A stretch of DNA of 64,000 nucleotides from Nonomuraea helvata (GCF_039535785.1 NZ_BAAAXV010000012.1:682001-746000); one strand, 5' to 3'. Counted from the first letter of the stretch, positions 51,180 to 60,166 are shown. The notes: a model not told the origin generated them from the letters alone. Translations and numbers: made by a program.

Positions 51180-51670
51180 GGACCCGCCTCGCCCACCGCA
51201 TGCTCGCCGCGGGCCTCGTATCACTCGTCGCCGTGGCCGGCTGCGGCGTGCGCCCCAGCGACGCCATCTTCGCCGGCGAACCGCCGAGCGGACCCGTCGC
51301 ATCGACCATGACGATCACCCTCTACCTGGTGAAGAACGGCCGGCTCAGCGCGGTGACGCGGCCCGGTGGTCGTCCCATGTTCCTGACGGACACGCTCGCG
51401 CTGCTGGCAGCCGGGCCCACCGCGAGGGAACAGGCGCACGGACTCACCACCGACGTCCCGCCCGAAGCCGCCCCGTTCTCGGTGACCGTCAGGCCGGCCG
51501 GCGACGTGGCGGTGAACCTGTCCACCCCCGCCGACGAACTGTCCACACTGGCCGTCGAACAGATCGTGTGCACGGCCGCCGCCGTCAGGGCACCGGTAAG
51601 CCCTGCCCAGGTCACCGTCGTCGGTGCTGGGCAGACCGTCGGTCCCCGGGACTGCCCGGGGCAACGGTAA
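51176..51670 (+). CDS. Secreted lipoprotein with GerMN-like fold
   Basis: The GTG at 51176 overlaps the kinase stop by four bases. The 164-residue protein has a lipobox (VSLVAVAGCGV) and a mature part of about 140 residues that looks like a GerMN/LpqB-type domain (TITLYLVKNGRLSAVTRPGG, LTDTLALLAAGPTAREQAHG, DVAVNLSTPADELSTLAVEQ). It probably works with the kinase as a sensing partner or as an output at the membrane, as the lipoprotein CseA does in streptomycete envelope stress control (a similarity of layout, not of sequence). Confidence 0.85.
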   Translation: MRTRLAHRMLAAGLVSLVAVAGCGVRPSDAIFAGEPPSGPVASTMTITLYLVKNGRLSAVTRPGGRPMFLTDTLALLAAGPTAREQAHGLTTDVPPEAAPFSVTVRPAGDVAVNLSTPADELSTLAVEQIVCTAAAVRAPVSPAQVTVVGAGQTVGPRDCPGQR

Positions 51671-51877
51671 CGACCTGTCCCCTACTTCGGACAGATCACC
51701 GCGACCGTGACCCGCCCCGGCGCTGCCCCTTGAGCAGCAGCTCGTCCGCCCCCTGCGTCACCCAGGGCAACCGGACGGCGACCAGCAGCCCGGGCAGGGC
51801 CGGCCAGAACGTCTGCATGGTCGCCTCACTCTCAGACTCAGCTCCGATCATGCCTCCCCGAGCATAACGCCATAGCA

Positions 51878-51913
51878 ATATTTATCTTGGACAATATAAC
51901 TTCCGAGCCATAG
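51878..51913 (+). promoter_or_regulatory. LysR-type control site before the SnoaL-YceI-reductase operon
   Basis: The 36 bases 51878-51913 match 55503-55538 (before the LysR gene) at 25 positions, including ATAT at the start, TATAAC in the middle and GAGCCATAG at the end. The site lies 55 bases before the SnoaL start. It probably contains both a regulator site and the promoter. The remainder of 51671-51877 holds no gene I can support. Confidence 0.6.
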
Positions 51914-51968
51914 CGTCAGAGGCGTGAGAAGCCAAGACTCCACCGCAAAGGGAAAGACCGGGATATCG

Positions 51969-52409
51969 ATGACCGCGCAACGCGAGGCAGACGAAGCCGA
52001 GATCCGCCAGCTGGTCGGCAAGATCGTCGAAGGGCTCCAAGGCAAGGATCCCGAGGGTCTGAAGCGCCTCTACGCGACGGACATCGTGTCCTTCGACATC
52101 GAGCCGCCGCTCCAGCACGTGGGGATCGAGGCGAAGCTCAAGAACTGGGCGCCCGTGTTCACGTTCTTCGAGAGTGTGACATATGAGGTCCGCGACCTGA
52201 CGCTCACCGTGGGCGATGACATGGCGTTCGGGCACGCCTTCGCCCGTCTCAGCGGCACGCTGAAGAACGGGACGGCGATGAGCGGTATGTGGGTCAGGGT
52301 CACGTACTGCCTCCAGAAGATCGACGGTATGTGGCTGATCGTGCACGACCAGGTCTCGGTGCCGCTCGACGTCACCAGCGGCAAGGGCGTCGTCGACCTC
52401 GAGCCCTGA
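51969..52409 (+). CDS. SnoaL/NTF2-like protein
   Basis: The ATG at 51969 gives 146 residues; a GTG 45 bases upstream is an alternative. The NTF2 fold shows in QLVGKIVEGLQGKDPEGLKR, DIVSFDIEPPLQHVGIEAKL, VGDDMAFGHAFARLSGTLKN and MWVRVTYCLQKIDGMWLIVH. It is the first gene of a three-gene set (SnoaL, YceI, FAD reductase). The role is unknown; the neighbours point to oxidative or xenobiotic chemistry. Confidence 0.87.
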   Translation: MTAQREADEAEIRQLVGKIVEGLQGKDPEGLKRLYATDIVSFDIEPPLQHVGIEAKLKNWAPVFTFFESVTYEVRDLTLTVGDDMAFGHAFARLSGTLKNGTAMSGMWVRVTYCLQKIDGMWLIVHDQVSVPLDVTSGKGVVDLEP

Positions 52410-52470
52410 TCCCGCCACCCCACCCCCACCTGCACCGCGTCACCGCGGCACCACATCCATGGAGAAAGCC

Positions 52471-53034
52471 ATGAACACCGTCCCCGCGACCGTCGAGATC
52501 CCGGGCTACCTGGCCGGCACCTGGAAGGCCGACCCGATGCACTCCGAGGTCGCTTTCATCGTCCGTCATCTCATGATCAGCAAGACGCGTGGCCGCTTCA
52601 CCGGCTACGACGTCACGATCGTCACGAGCGAGGACCCGCTGGGCTCATCGGTGACCGCGGCGATCGACCTCGCGTCCATCGACACCGGCAACGAACTGCG
52701 CGACAACCACCTCCGCAGCGCCGACTACCTCGAGATCGAGAAGTACCCGACGATGAGCTACCGCTCGACCGGCATCCGTCAGACCGGCGACGGCTGGACC
52801 ATCGACGGTGAGCTGACGTTGCACGGGGTCACACGGCAGGTGCCGCTGGCCGTCGAGGTGAGCGGGTTCGGCCCGGACCCGTGGGGTGGCCAGCGGGCCG
52901 GCTTCTCCGCGACCGCCGAGATCAAGCGCAGCGACTTCGGCATCGACATCAGCACCCCGATGGAGGCCGGGGGCGTCGTGGTCGCCGACAAAGTGTCGAT
53001 CAGCCTCGAGATCCAGGCCGTTCTCCAGAAATGA
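52471..53034 (+). CDS. YceI-family lipid-binding protein
   Basis: The ATG at 52471 is preceded by GGAGAAAGCC. The 187-residue protein has the YceI pattern: GTWKADPMHSEVAFIVRHLM, ISKTRGRFTGYD, IDTGNELRDNHLRSADYLEI, EKYPTMSYRSTGI, LTLHGVTRQVPLAVEVSGFG, FSATAEIKRSDFGIDI. The lipocalin-like fold binds polyprenoid or fatty chains. No signal sequence is present, so it is probably cytoplasmic. It lies 61 bases after the SnoaL gene. Confidence 0.95.
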   Translation: MNTVPATVEIPGYLAGTWKADPMHSEVAFIVRHLMISKTRGRFTGYDVTIVTSEDPLGSSVTAAIDLASIDTGNELRDNHLRSADYLEIEKYPTMSYRSTGIRQTGDGWTIDGELTLHGVTRQVPLAVEVSGFGPDPWGGQRAGFSATAEIKRSDFGIDISTPMEAGGVVVADKVSISLEIQAVLQK

Positions 53035-53164
53035 CCCGATCCGGACGGACAGCCGCAAGGCCCCCATCCACCGATCGTCCGGTGTCCCGATACCGCGCTT
53101 TACCGAGCGGCATCGGGACACCGCCACCCCGGTCCAGCGCCTCATCGAGCTCAGGAAGATCGCC

Positions 53165-54412
53165 ATGACCGCCGATCCCGGCATCGTCATCATCGGAGCG
53201 AGCCTGGCCGGCGCGAAAGCCGCCCAGGCCCTGCGACTCGACCACGGCTACGACGGGCCGATCACCCTCATCGGCGACGAACCACATCTGCCGTACCAGC
53301 GCCCAGCCCTGTCCAAGGGCTACCTCCTGGGCACCACCGGGCCCGCCGATCTTGACGTACTGAAGCCGCAGTTCTACGCCGACCACGACGTCGCGCTGGC
53401 ACTCGGCACCCCTGCCACCGCCCTCGATCTGGACGCCCGGCGAGTACGGCTGGCCGACGGCACCGAGTTCCCCTTCACCCAGGTGCTGATCGCCACCGGC
53501 GCCCGCCCGCGCCGCCTCCAGGTGCCGGGCGCCGATCTCGACGGCGTCCGCTATCTGCGCAACCGCGACGACAGCGAACACCTGGCCGCGGCCCTGCGCG
53601 CGGCCGGCAACGTCGTCGTCATCGGCGCCGGCTGGCTCGGCTCCGAACTCGCGGCCGCCAGCCGTACGCTCGGCAACCACACCACCGTCATCGACCCCCT
53701 GCCCACACCGCTCTACCACGTACTGGGCGACCAGATCGGCGGCCTCATCACCCGCCGCCACCGCGACCACGGCGTGAACCTGCTCCTCGGCGACGGCGTC
53801 GAGGCCATCCTCGGCACGCATTCGGTCGAAGCCGTCCAGACCATCACCGGACGGACGATCCCCGCAGACCTCGTCATCGTCGGCGTCGGCGCCACCCCCA
53901 ACACCGAACTCGCCCAGAAAGCAGGACTACGCGTCGACGGCGGCATCCTCACCGACGAACACCTGCGCACCTCACACCCGGCCGCCGTCGCCGCCGGCGA
54001 CGTCACCCGCCACCAGCACCCGCGCTACCTGAACCCCGTACGGATCGAACACTGGCACAACGCCGTCACCCACGGCGCCGTCGCCGCCGGCACCCTGCTC
54101 GGCAAGCCCACCACCATCGACCCCGTCCCCTACTTCTTCTCCACCCAGTACGGCTCCACCCTCGAATACCTCGGACTCCCCACCACCTGGGACCGCATCA
54201 TCACCCGCGGCGAGCACGCCGATCACGGATTCACCGCCTTCTGGCTCGACCACAGCATCCCCGTGGCCGCCCTGACCATCGACAACCGGGGCGCCGCCGA
54301 TCACCTGCGCACCCTCATCGCCACAGCGCACCCCGCCGACCCGCAACAACTCGCCGACCCCGACACACCCCTGCTGGACCTCCTGCCGAACGCGCCAAGC
54401 CGTACCTGGTGA
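53165..54412 (+). CDS. FAD-dependent ferredoxin/pyridine-nucleotide reductase
   Basis: The ATG at 53165 is preceded by AGGAAGATCGCC. The 415-residue protein has the FAD loop (IVIIGASLAGAKAAQALRL), the NAD loop (VVVIGAGWLGSELAAASRTL) and the family's LPYQRPALSKGYLLG and VAAGDVTRHQHP motifs. It has the C-terminal reductase domain of ferredoxin reductases that feed cytochromes P450 or dioxygenases. No partner oxygenase is adjacent. It probably belongs to the SnoaL-YceI operon, 130 bases after YceI. Confidence 0.94.
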   Translation: MTADPGIVIIGASLAGAKAAQALRLDHGYDGPITLIGDEPHLPYQRPALSKGYLLGTTGPADLDVLKPQFYADHDVALALGTPATALDLDARRVRLADGTEFPFTQVLIATGARPRRLQVPGADLDGVRYLRNRDDSEHLAAALRAAGNVVVIGAGWLGSELAAASRTLGNHTTVIDPLPTPLYHVLGDQIGGLITRRHRDHGVNLLLGDGVEAILGTHSVEAVQTITGRTIPADLVIVGVGATPNTELAQKAGLRVDGGILTDEHLRTSHPAAVAAGDVTRHQHPRYLNPVRIEHWHNAVTHGAVAAGTLLGKPTTIDPVPYFFSTQYGSTLEYLGLPTTWDRIITRGEHADHGFTAFWLDHSIPVAALTIDNRGAADHLRTLIATAHPADPQQLADPDTPLLDLLPNAPSRTW

Positions 54413-54576
54413 GCCGAGATCCTCCCGAGGTCACCGCCGACCAGCCCTGGCCGCGTGATCACACTCGGCGCGGCGCCGTTGACCAACCCCGAGCTCCGAG
54501 CTCCGCCCCGACGGACCTGCCGCTGAGGGCCCACGAGCTCGCTGTCCCCCTTCTCCGCCGATCATGAAGCACGTCA

Positions 54577-55473
54577 TCAGCGCTTCTCCTGCGGCTCGCC
54601 GGTGATCCAGTTCCAGTTGGCGATCGTGGTGCGCATCAGGCGCGCGGCGGTGGACAGGTGACTGCCGGCGCCCCAGTACAGGGTGACCGCGCGACGGCAG
54701 TCAGGGGTGTCTACAGGGACCCAGGCGGCGGGGACCCGCGTGGAGGTGGTCCGGGCGAAGGCGGGGACGAGGCCGATGCCGAGCCCCGCGCTGATCAGGG
54801 CCGCGATGGCGCTGGGCTCGTCGACCTCGCAGACGATCTTCGGGGTATGGTCTCGTGCGGCGAAAAGACGATCCAGGAGGCGGCGTTGCCAGTGCCCTTT
54901 ACGGGCGCTGACGAAAGGCTCGTCGGCGAGCTCGTCGATGCTCACCGACGTACGGCTCGCCAGCGGATGCTCGAGCGGCGTCGCCACACCGACCGCCTCA
55001 TCCAGCAGTTGGACCGTCTCCAGTCCCTCAGCGGAGATCGGCTGGGATGCGACGCACAGGTCGACGTCCTGAGCCCGCAGGTGACGACCCATGTCCTCGG
55101 CCGCCATCCAGCGGAGTTCGACCTCAATGGTCGGGTGAGCTCGCTTGAAGGCCGCCAGCGGCCCGGTGAGCGTGAGGAAGGTCTCCGACGCAAGCCGTAC
55201 AGTGCCCACACCCTCGCTCACGGCCTCGGCCACGGCTCGCCGCCCCGCATCCAGCTCACCCAGGGAGCGTTCGACGTAATCGCGGAAGAGCTTGCCCGCG
55301 TCATTCAGCCGCAGCCGGCCGCTCCGGTCGAACAGCGGTGTGCGCAGCTCGCTCTCCAGCCGGGCGATGGTACGACTCAGCGACGGCTGGGCGACGCGAA
55401 GCTCTTCGGCCGCGCCGCTGAGATGTTCCAGCCGCGCCACCACCAGGAACTGCCTGAGCGAGTTCAACTCCAT
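54577..55473 (-). CDS. LysR-family regulator
   Basis: The ATG at 55473 (MELNSLRQFLVVARLEHLSG) is the family start, with GGAGGCGTG upstream, giving 298 residues. The HTH is LEHLSGAAEELRVAQPSLSR, followed by the long linker helix and the periplasmic-binding-like ligand domain (ADEPFVSARKGHWQRRLLDR). It converges with the reductase gene. Its upstream region shares a 36-bp block with the promoter of the SnoaL gene, so it likely controls both. Confidence 0.94.
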   Translation of the reverse strand: MELNSLRQFLVVARLEHLSGAAEELRVAQPSLSRTIARLESELRTPLFDRSGRLRLNDAGKLFRDYVERSLGELDAGRRAVAEAVSEGVGTVRLASETFLTLTGPLAAFKRAHPTIEVELRWMAAEDMGRHLRAQDVDLCVASQPISAEGLETVQLLDEAVGVATPLEHPLASRTSVSIDELADEPFVSARKGHWQRRLLDRLFAARDHTPKIVCEVDEPSAIAALISAGLGIGLVPAFARTTSTRVPAAWVPVDTPDCRRAVTLYWGAGSHLSTAARLMRTTIANWNWITGEPQEKR

Positions 55474-55502
55474 CACGCCTCCAGATACATAGCACTCCGG
55501 CG

Positions 55503-55538
55503 ATATCAACCTTAGATGTAATAACCCAGGAGCCATAG
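55503..55538 (+). promoter_or_regulatory. LysR-type control site at the LysR gene
   Basis: This block matches 51878-51913 at 25 of 36 positions and points away from the LysR gene, as does a typical divergent target promoter. No intact gene follows on that side before the 24-bp repeat at 55676. The bases 55539-55805 hold no gene I can support. Confidence 0.55.
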
Positions 55539-55675
55539 TTGTCTGAATCTTTCTGAGGATCCGAGGAGCAGCTCGCCGCAGCCAGGGCACAGGAGCAGGC
55601 CGGCTCCGGGCCGCTGTCGGTGCCAAGACGGTGCTGGACTGCGCGACACAGAGTTACGGAGGGATGAATCAACTG

Positions 55676-55699
55676 TGAGCGCCTTTACATTGTAGATTC
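55676..55699 (+). repeat. 24-bp direct repeat, copy 1
   Basis: The 24 bases from TGAGCGCCTTTACAT to TGTAGATTC recur at 60164-60187 with one change (T to C). The centre TTTACANTGTAGA is partly palindromic. The flanks differ. This copy is not in a gene. The two copies bracket 4.5 kb of DNA. Confidence 0.7.
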
Positions 55700-55805
55700 G
55701 TATCTATCCCGCTGCGGCTCGCCCCTCCACTACGACCAGGCCAAGGAGATGGGTGGTGCGACCCGCGCGGAGCCCGTCAAAACGAGCAGCACCCCTAGAC
55801 CGTGA

Positions 55806-57032
55806 TCAGCCGGGCCGGTTGCCCGTCGGAATCACGATCTTGGTTTGTGCCCCCTTGGTGAGGTAGTACGTGGTCCACTTCTTGACCATCTCGTCGAGAA
55901 GCCAGGCTGCGGCGGGCACCAGCGGCAGCCCGATCACGCCCTCCCGGAACTGCACCAGTAGCGGCCAAGCGGTCTTGACCACCGGGTCCCACAGCGGCTC
56001 GCGGCGGACGCCGTTCCAGTCGGCCACCTGGTTGCCGGTGAGGTACCTGGCGAAGGCGTTGACGAGAGACTTGTCGATGCCGCCGAGGCTGGTCAGCTCC
56101 GCGAGCATGTCCCGCAGGATGGCGTTGAGTTCCACCCCCTCCGGGGTCGGCCCCATGTTCCTGGGCAGGACCAGGTCCGACTGGGTGTAGGAGGAGTCCC
56201 AGGTGGCGGGGAGGAACTCGTCCCTGATGCCGAGCATGTGCCCCAGCATCTGCACCGAGTGCAGGTACCCCTCGGCCTCCGTGGAGGAGATGCGCACCTT
56301 CCACTCCCGCATCCCGCGCATGGAGTAGGTCGCCAGGGTGTGCCACGTGACGAGCATGTCCTCCTGGCTGATCGGGACAGGGCCGGACCAGTGGGGGGAC
56401 GACTTCAGCAGGTGCCGCACCGCCGCGTGCACCAGCCGGGTCTTCACAGCCTCGACCACGGCCGTGCCGCCGGCGCCCCAGGCGTTCTGGGGCCTGACCG
56501 CGTACGCCAGGATGTTCGTCTTGGCGATCCGGTCTTTCAGATCCGCGCCGCCCGCGGAGTAATAGACGGCGCGTGCCTCCTTGGGGATGGCGGTGGCCAG
56601 CATCCCGGCGCCGACAATGGTGAGGACGACGATGTAGTTGCCCTTGAGCGCATGGAAGCGCGCCCCGGCATCCAGCAGGGCGGCGTCGGCCCACGACGGG
56701 AGCTGACGCGCCTGCTCGATGAAGGCCCGCAGATCCTCCGGCAGTCCCGCGGGCAGGGGCTGGTCGTTGCGGTTCCAGTCGTACAGCAGCCGGTTGACCT
56801 CGGGTATGACACCGCGGTCGAGCAGTGAGGCGAGGAGCGGATCGGCCACGTCGTCCCACACCCATCGGGGGTCGGCTCCACTGCCGGAACCCGCGATCGA
56901 ACCACTGGCCGGCCAGGTCCAGTCGCCGGACAGGGAATCCTCCGCCTGAGCCGGGGAGATCATCCCTAACGCGCCGAGCGCTCCCATGGCGGTGCCCGAG
57001 ATCAGTACCTTGCGCCTGCTCAACTCTGCCAT
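55806..57032 (-). CDS. Twin-arginine-exported oxygenase, MpaB/Lcp-like (DUF2236)
   Basis: The ATG at 57032 (MAELSRRKVLISGTAMGALG) follows AAGGAG by eight bases. The SRRKVL motif and the ALGALGMISPAQA core form a Tat signal. The mature part (about 380 residues) matches the oxygenase MpaB family, which includes the latex-clearing protein Lcp: LPSWADAALLDAGARFHALK, TWHTLATYSMRGMREWKVRI, EGYLHSVQMLGHMLGIRD. Lcp binds heme and cleaves rubber outside the cell; the segment around LHSVQMLGHML holds candidate heme ligands. It is divergent from a TetR regulator, a layout also seen for lcp/lcpR (from memory). Confidence 0.82.
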   Translation of the reverse strand: MAELSRRKVLISGTAMGALGALGMISPAQAEDSLSGDWTWPASGSIAGSGSGADPRWVWDDVADPLLASLLDRGVIPEVNRLLYDWNRNDQPLPAGLPEDLRAFIEQARQLPSWADAALLDAGARFHALKGNYIVVLTIVGAGMLATAIPKEARAVYYSAGGADLKDRIAKTNILAYAVRPQNAWGAGGTAVVEAVKTRLVHAAVRHLLKSSPHWSGPVPISQEDMLVTWHTLATYSMRGMREWKVRISSTEAEGYLHSVQMLGHMLGIRDEFLPATWDSSYTQSDLVLPRNMGPTPEGVELNAILRDMLAELTSLGGIDKSLVNAFARYLTGNQVADWNGVRREPLWDPVVKTAWPLLVQFREGVIGLPLVPAAAWLLDEMVKKWTTYYLTKGAQTKIVIPTGNRPG

Positions 57033-57081
57033 GCTCTGCACTCCTTCGAGGTGAGGTCCCGCTCAGGGCATGCGAGAAAGG

Positions 57082-57120
57082 GATGATACTGAGAAACAAA
57101 TCATGAGTCCGTGTATCATC
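57082..57120. promoter_or_regulatory. Inverted repeat between the oxygenase and TetR genes
   Basis: GATGATAC (57082-57089) and GTATCATC (57113-57120) are perfect 8-bp arms 23 bp apart. They lie in the divergent gap and are candidate TetR sites. Confidence 0.45.
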
Positions 57121-57186
57121 ATCAGAGCACAGTGTGACGAGCATCACAAGGCCGCGTTTGAGGCACAATCCCTGCAGGAGGTGATC

Positions 57187-57858
57187 GTGGAATCTGTGCT
57201 GTCCGGATTCATGGCGCTGTCGGACTCGCAGTCGTTGCTGGAGCGCGCCTATTCCGATGCCGTCGAGGGCGTCGACGACAGCGACGAGCTACGGACGCGC
57301 ATCCTTGACGCGGCGTACGAGCAGTTCTGCCGAATGGGCATCAGACGCTCCACCATGGAGGACGTCGCACGGCTGGCGAAGGTGTCGCGGATCACGGTCT
57401 ACCGGCGGTTCGACACCAAGGACACGCTGATCGAACACGTGGTACGCCGCGAGTTCCGCCGCTATTTCGACCAGTTCCTCATCGACATAGAACAGGCGGG
57501 CACCGCCGCCGACAGGGTGGTGCTGGGCTTCGTGAGCTCATTGCGGGCCATTCGCGGTAACCCGCTGATCGGCGGACTCATCGCCACAGAACCGGATCTG
57601 CTGGTCCCCTCCATGACGGCTGACGGCGGTCAGACCCTCGCCACCGTACGGCATTTCGTCGCCGGTCAGCTCCGCAGCGAGCAGCGCGCGGGCAACGTGT
57701 CGAGCAGCCTTGACGTCGACCTCGTCGCCGAGATGATGGTGCGGATCTCCACCTCTTTCCTGACCATCCCCAGTGCCATCATCAACTTGGATGACGATGA
57801 GCAACTGGCCGCGGTGGCCCGGCGGTTCCTCGTACCCATGCTGAAGCCGCCGGCCTGA
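57187..57858 (+). CDS. TetR-family regulator (LcpR-like position)
   Basis: GGAGG at 57177-57181 with five bases to GTG 57187 fixes the start (VESVLSGFMALSDSQSLLER); an ATG at 57103 is less likely. The 223-residue protein has the TetR helix-turn-helix in YEQFCRMGIRRSTMEDVARL then AKVSRITVYRRFDTKDTLIE and a helical ligand domain. It is divergent from the MpaB/Lcp-like oxygenase and probably represses it, responding to a substrate fragment. Confidence 0.9.
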   Translation: MESVLSGFMALSDSQSLLERAYSDAVEGVDDSDELRTRILDAAYEQFCRMGIRRSTMEDVARLAKVSRITVYRRFDTKDTLIEHVVRREFRRYFDQFLIDIEQAGTAADRVVLGFVSSLRAIRGNPLIGGLIATEPDLLVPSMTADGGQTLATVRHFVAGQLRSEQRAGNVSSSLDVDLVAEMMVRISTSFLTIPSAIINLDDDEQLAAVARRFLVPMLKPPA

Positions 57859-58113
57859 GCTTCAGTCTCGCGCCGGCTTCGCGCCTTCGACCCGCCCGTC
57901 CTGGCAGTCGACCATGCGCCGGCGGCGTCGATCTTCATTAAGGTGCAGTCAGAGGGGCGCCCAGGTCTGTCACCTCACTCGGATCTTGGACGCCCTCTGA
58001 CCGCTCCGGAGGCCAAACCGCCGAGCCACGTGCCGTCGCTCACGGTGCGACTGCTTGGCCATTGCAGAATCGAGGTCGGCACCCAGGTGGAAGCCGCAGT
58101 GAAGTGTTCCGAC

Positions 58114-59190
58114 ATGTCGCGCGCTGCGCGTCTTACCGCCCATAGTGCCGTCTCCACATCCCTGGCCTTGTGCAGCGATCGCGTCCTGAGTGAGCTCGTG
58201 GACACGGCCGTGCCGATCGGATCCGGCATCGGCGGGAAGTCGGCCCTGCTGGAGGTTGCCGGATCCCCGGTCTTTGTGAAGCGGGTGCCGCTGACCGATC
58301 TGGAGAGGCAGCCGGAGCACGTCCGGTCCACGGCGAATCTGTTTGATCTTCCCGATTTCTGTCACTACGGCGTCGGCCTCATCGGCGGGCCGGGCTTCGG
58401 GGTCTGGAGGGAGCTCGCCGTGCACACCATGACGACGAACTGGGTGCTTGCGGCGGAACACGAGGGCTTCCCCCTGATGTATCACTGGCGGGTGGTGCCG
58501 GACTCGACGCCCCTGCCCGAAGAACTGGCCGACATCGAACGGGCCGTTGATTACTGGGGCGGCTCAGCGCAGATGCGCCATCGGATCCAGGCTCGCGGGC
58601 AGTCCTCGGCGAGCATCGCGCTGTTCCTGGAGTACATCCCGCAGAACCTGCACCAATGGTTGGGCGCTCAGGTCGAGGCAGGAGATCAAGCCGCCACCAA
58701 CCGAGCCTGCGCCATGGTGGAGAGGGAACTGGCGGCCGGCATCTCGTTCATGAACAGCCGCGGACTTCTGCACTTCGACGCGCACTTCGAGAACATCCTG
58801 ACCGACGGCCAACGCCTCTACTTCGCGGACTACGGCCTCTCCATTTCCTCCGGTTTCGAGCTGTCGCGGGACGAGGCCGACTTCTTCGACCGGCACCAGA
58901 CCTACGACCGCTGCTATGCCGCCACGTATATGGTGAACTGGCTGATCACCGCTCTGTACGGGCTGCGGAGAGAGGATCGGGACGGCCGCTACAAGCGGGT
59001 GTGCGCCTACGCGGAGGGCGAGCGCCCCACAGGAATCCCGGAGGAGGCCGCGGCAATCATCGCCCGGCACGCACCGATCGCCGCCGTGATATCCGACTTC
59101 TACCTTACGTTCCAGCGCCAGAGCAGGCAGGCCCCCTACCCGCTTGAGGAGATTCGCCGGCTTGCGGAATACAGCTCCTCCTTGTGCTGA
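58114..59190 (+). CDS. Protein-kinase-like protein, unusual
   Basis: The ATG at 58114 gives 358 residues; an open frame reaches back to 57943 but the extra part is not kinase-like. A loop GSGIGGKSALLEVAGSPVFV with Lys in VFVKRVP resembles the N-lobe. HFDAHFENILTDGQRLYFAD has the catalytic HxDxxxxN and then DYG in place of DFG. The C-lobe is recognisable but short. Actinomycete proteins of this type include aminoglycoside-phosphotransferase-like and lanthipeptide-type kinases. The substrate is unknown. It lies alone on the strand between the TetR gene and decayed binding-protein genes. Confidence 0.75.
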   Translation: MSRAARLTAHSAVSTSLALCSDRVLSELVDTAVPIGSGIGGKSALLEVAGSPVFVKRVPLTDLERQPEHVRSTANLFDLPDFCHYGVGLIGGPGFGVWRELAVHTMTTNWVLAAEHEGFPLMYHWRVVPDSTPLPEELADIERAVDYWGGSAQMRHRIQARGQSSASIALFLEYIPQNLHQWLGAQVEAGDQAATNRACAMVERELAAGISFMNSRGLLHFDAHFENILTDGQRLYFADYGLSISSGFELSRDEADFFDRHQTYDRCYAATYMVNWLITALYGLRREDRDGRYKRVCAYAEGERPTGIPEEAAAIIARHAPIAAVISDFYLTFQRQSRQAPYPLEEIRRLAEYSSSLC

Positions 59191-59333
59191 CGGGCTCTTG
59201 GAGGCTGAAGCCTTGGCGCCGCCTCACTCGGAGGTGCGCAGGCGGCGCTCGGCCGGCGGGATCAGCAGCACCTCCAGCGCGCGGGCGCAGACCCGCGCAT
59301 GCGTGACGAACCAGCCGATCCGAAACTCTTCCC

Positions 59334-60166
59334 ATGGCCACAGCCGCACTCGACACCATCTGGTTCACCCGCTGTCCCGTGCCCACCGCGACGGGCATCG
59401 CGGCTGACCAGGGCTGGCCGGCCGGGGAGTTCGCCGCCGACGGGATCGAGGTCCGATCCCTGCAGGATGACGACCCCGGCGTCCCCCGCGAGACCCACTA
59501 CACCCACGCCCTGACCGGCCTGTTCCGCGAGGGCGGCAACGTGCCCGCGCTCTGGGCGCGCTCGCGCGGCGAGGCCACCAGGCTCATCGGGCTCACCTGG
59601 ATCGAGGAGCGGCAGGCCATCCTGGTCCGCCCCGGCACCGCCCTGGAGCATCCCGTGCAGCTCAAGGGCCTGCGCCTGGCCGTTCCCCGGCGCCGCATCG
59701 CGATCGACTTCTGGCGGGCCATGGCCCTGCGCGGCTTCCACGGGGCGCCGGGGCTGGCCGGGCTCGGTCTCGGCGACGCCGAGACGGTGGACGTCGATGC
59801 CGATCATGACCACCCGAGTCGGCTTCTTCCCCCAGAACAACACCTTGTGGGTGGCCCGCCACCGCGACCTGCTGCCCGGCGTGGCGTGGGTGGACCTGAA
59901 CTCCCTGGGCCGGGGCGCACCGGTCGATCCCACCAGGGCGCTGCCGTCCGCCCACAGTGATCATCTGTTCGACGGCGGGTACGACTTCATCGGCACCGGC
60001 TCCACTCCCCCGGTCACCGCCCAGGCCAAGGGGCACGACATCGTGTACGTGGCGATCTCGGGACCGCGAGCACGCCGCCGACCTCTTCCACGCCAACGGG
60101 CTGATCCAGAAGCAGATCTCGGTCGCGGACGCCGTGCCCCCCGAGGTGGTCGATCACCAATACTGA
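59334..60166 (+). pseudogene. Decayed substrate-binding (DszB/SsuA-like) genes
   Basis: The first frame from 59334 reads LDTIWFTRCPVPTATGIAAD then GLFREGGNVPALWARSRGEA and IAIDFWRAMALRGFHG, an N-terminal half of a desulfinase/ABC-sulfonate-binding protein as I recall it. At about 59790 the frame changes to VGFFPQNNTLWVARHRDLLP, GGYDFIGTGSTPPVTAQAKG, HDIVYVAISGP, a second protein of the same kind, and then to a third frame with REHAADLFHANGLIQKQISV then ADAVPPEVVDHQY. The last stop TGA (60164) is the first codon of the 24-bp repeat. At least two related genes have been fused and frameshifted. Confidence 0.6.

Noticed and set aside
51696..51878. A 60-residue minus-strand frame between the lipoprotein and SnoaL genes
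   Set aside because: No ribosome site, no domain and low-quality composition; it overlaps the control block at 51878.
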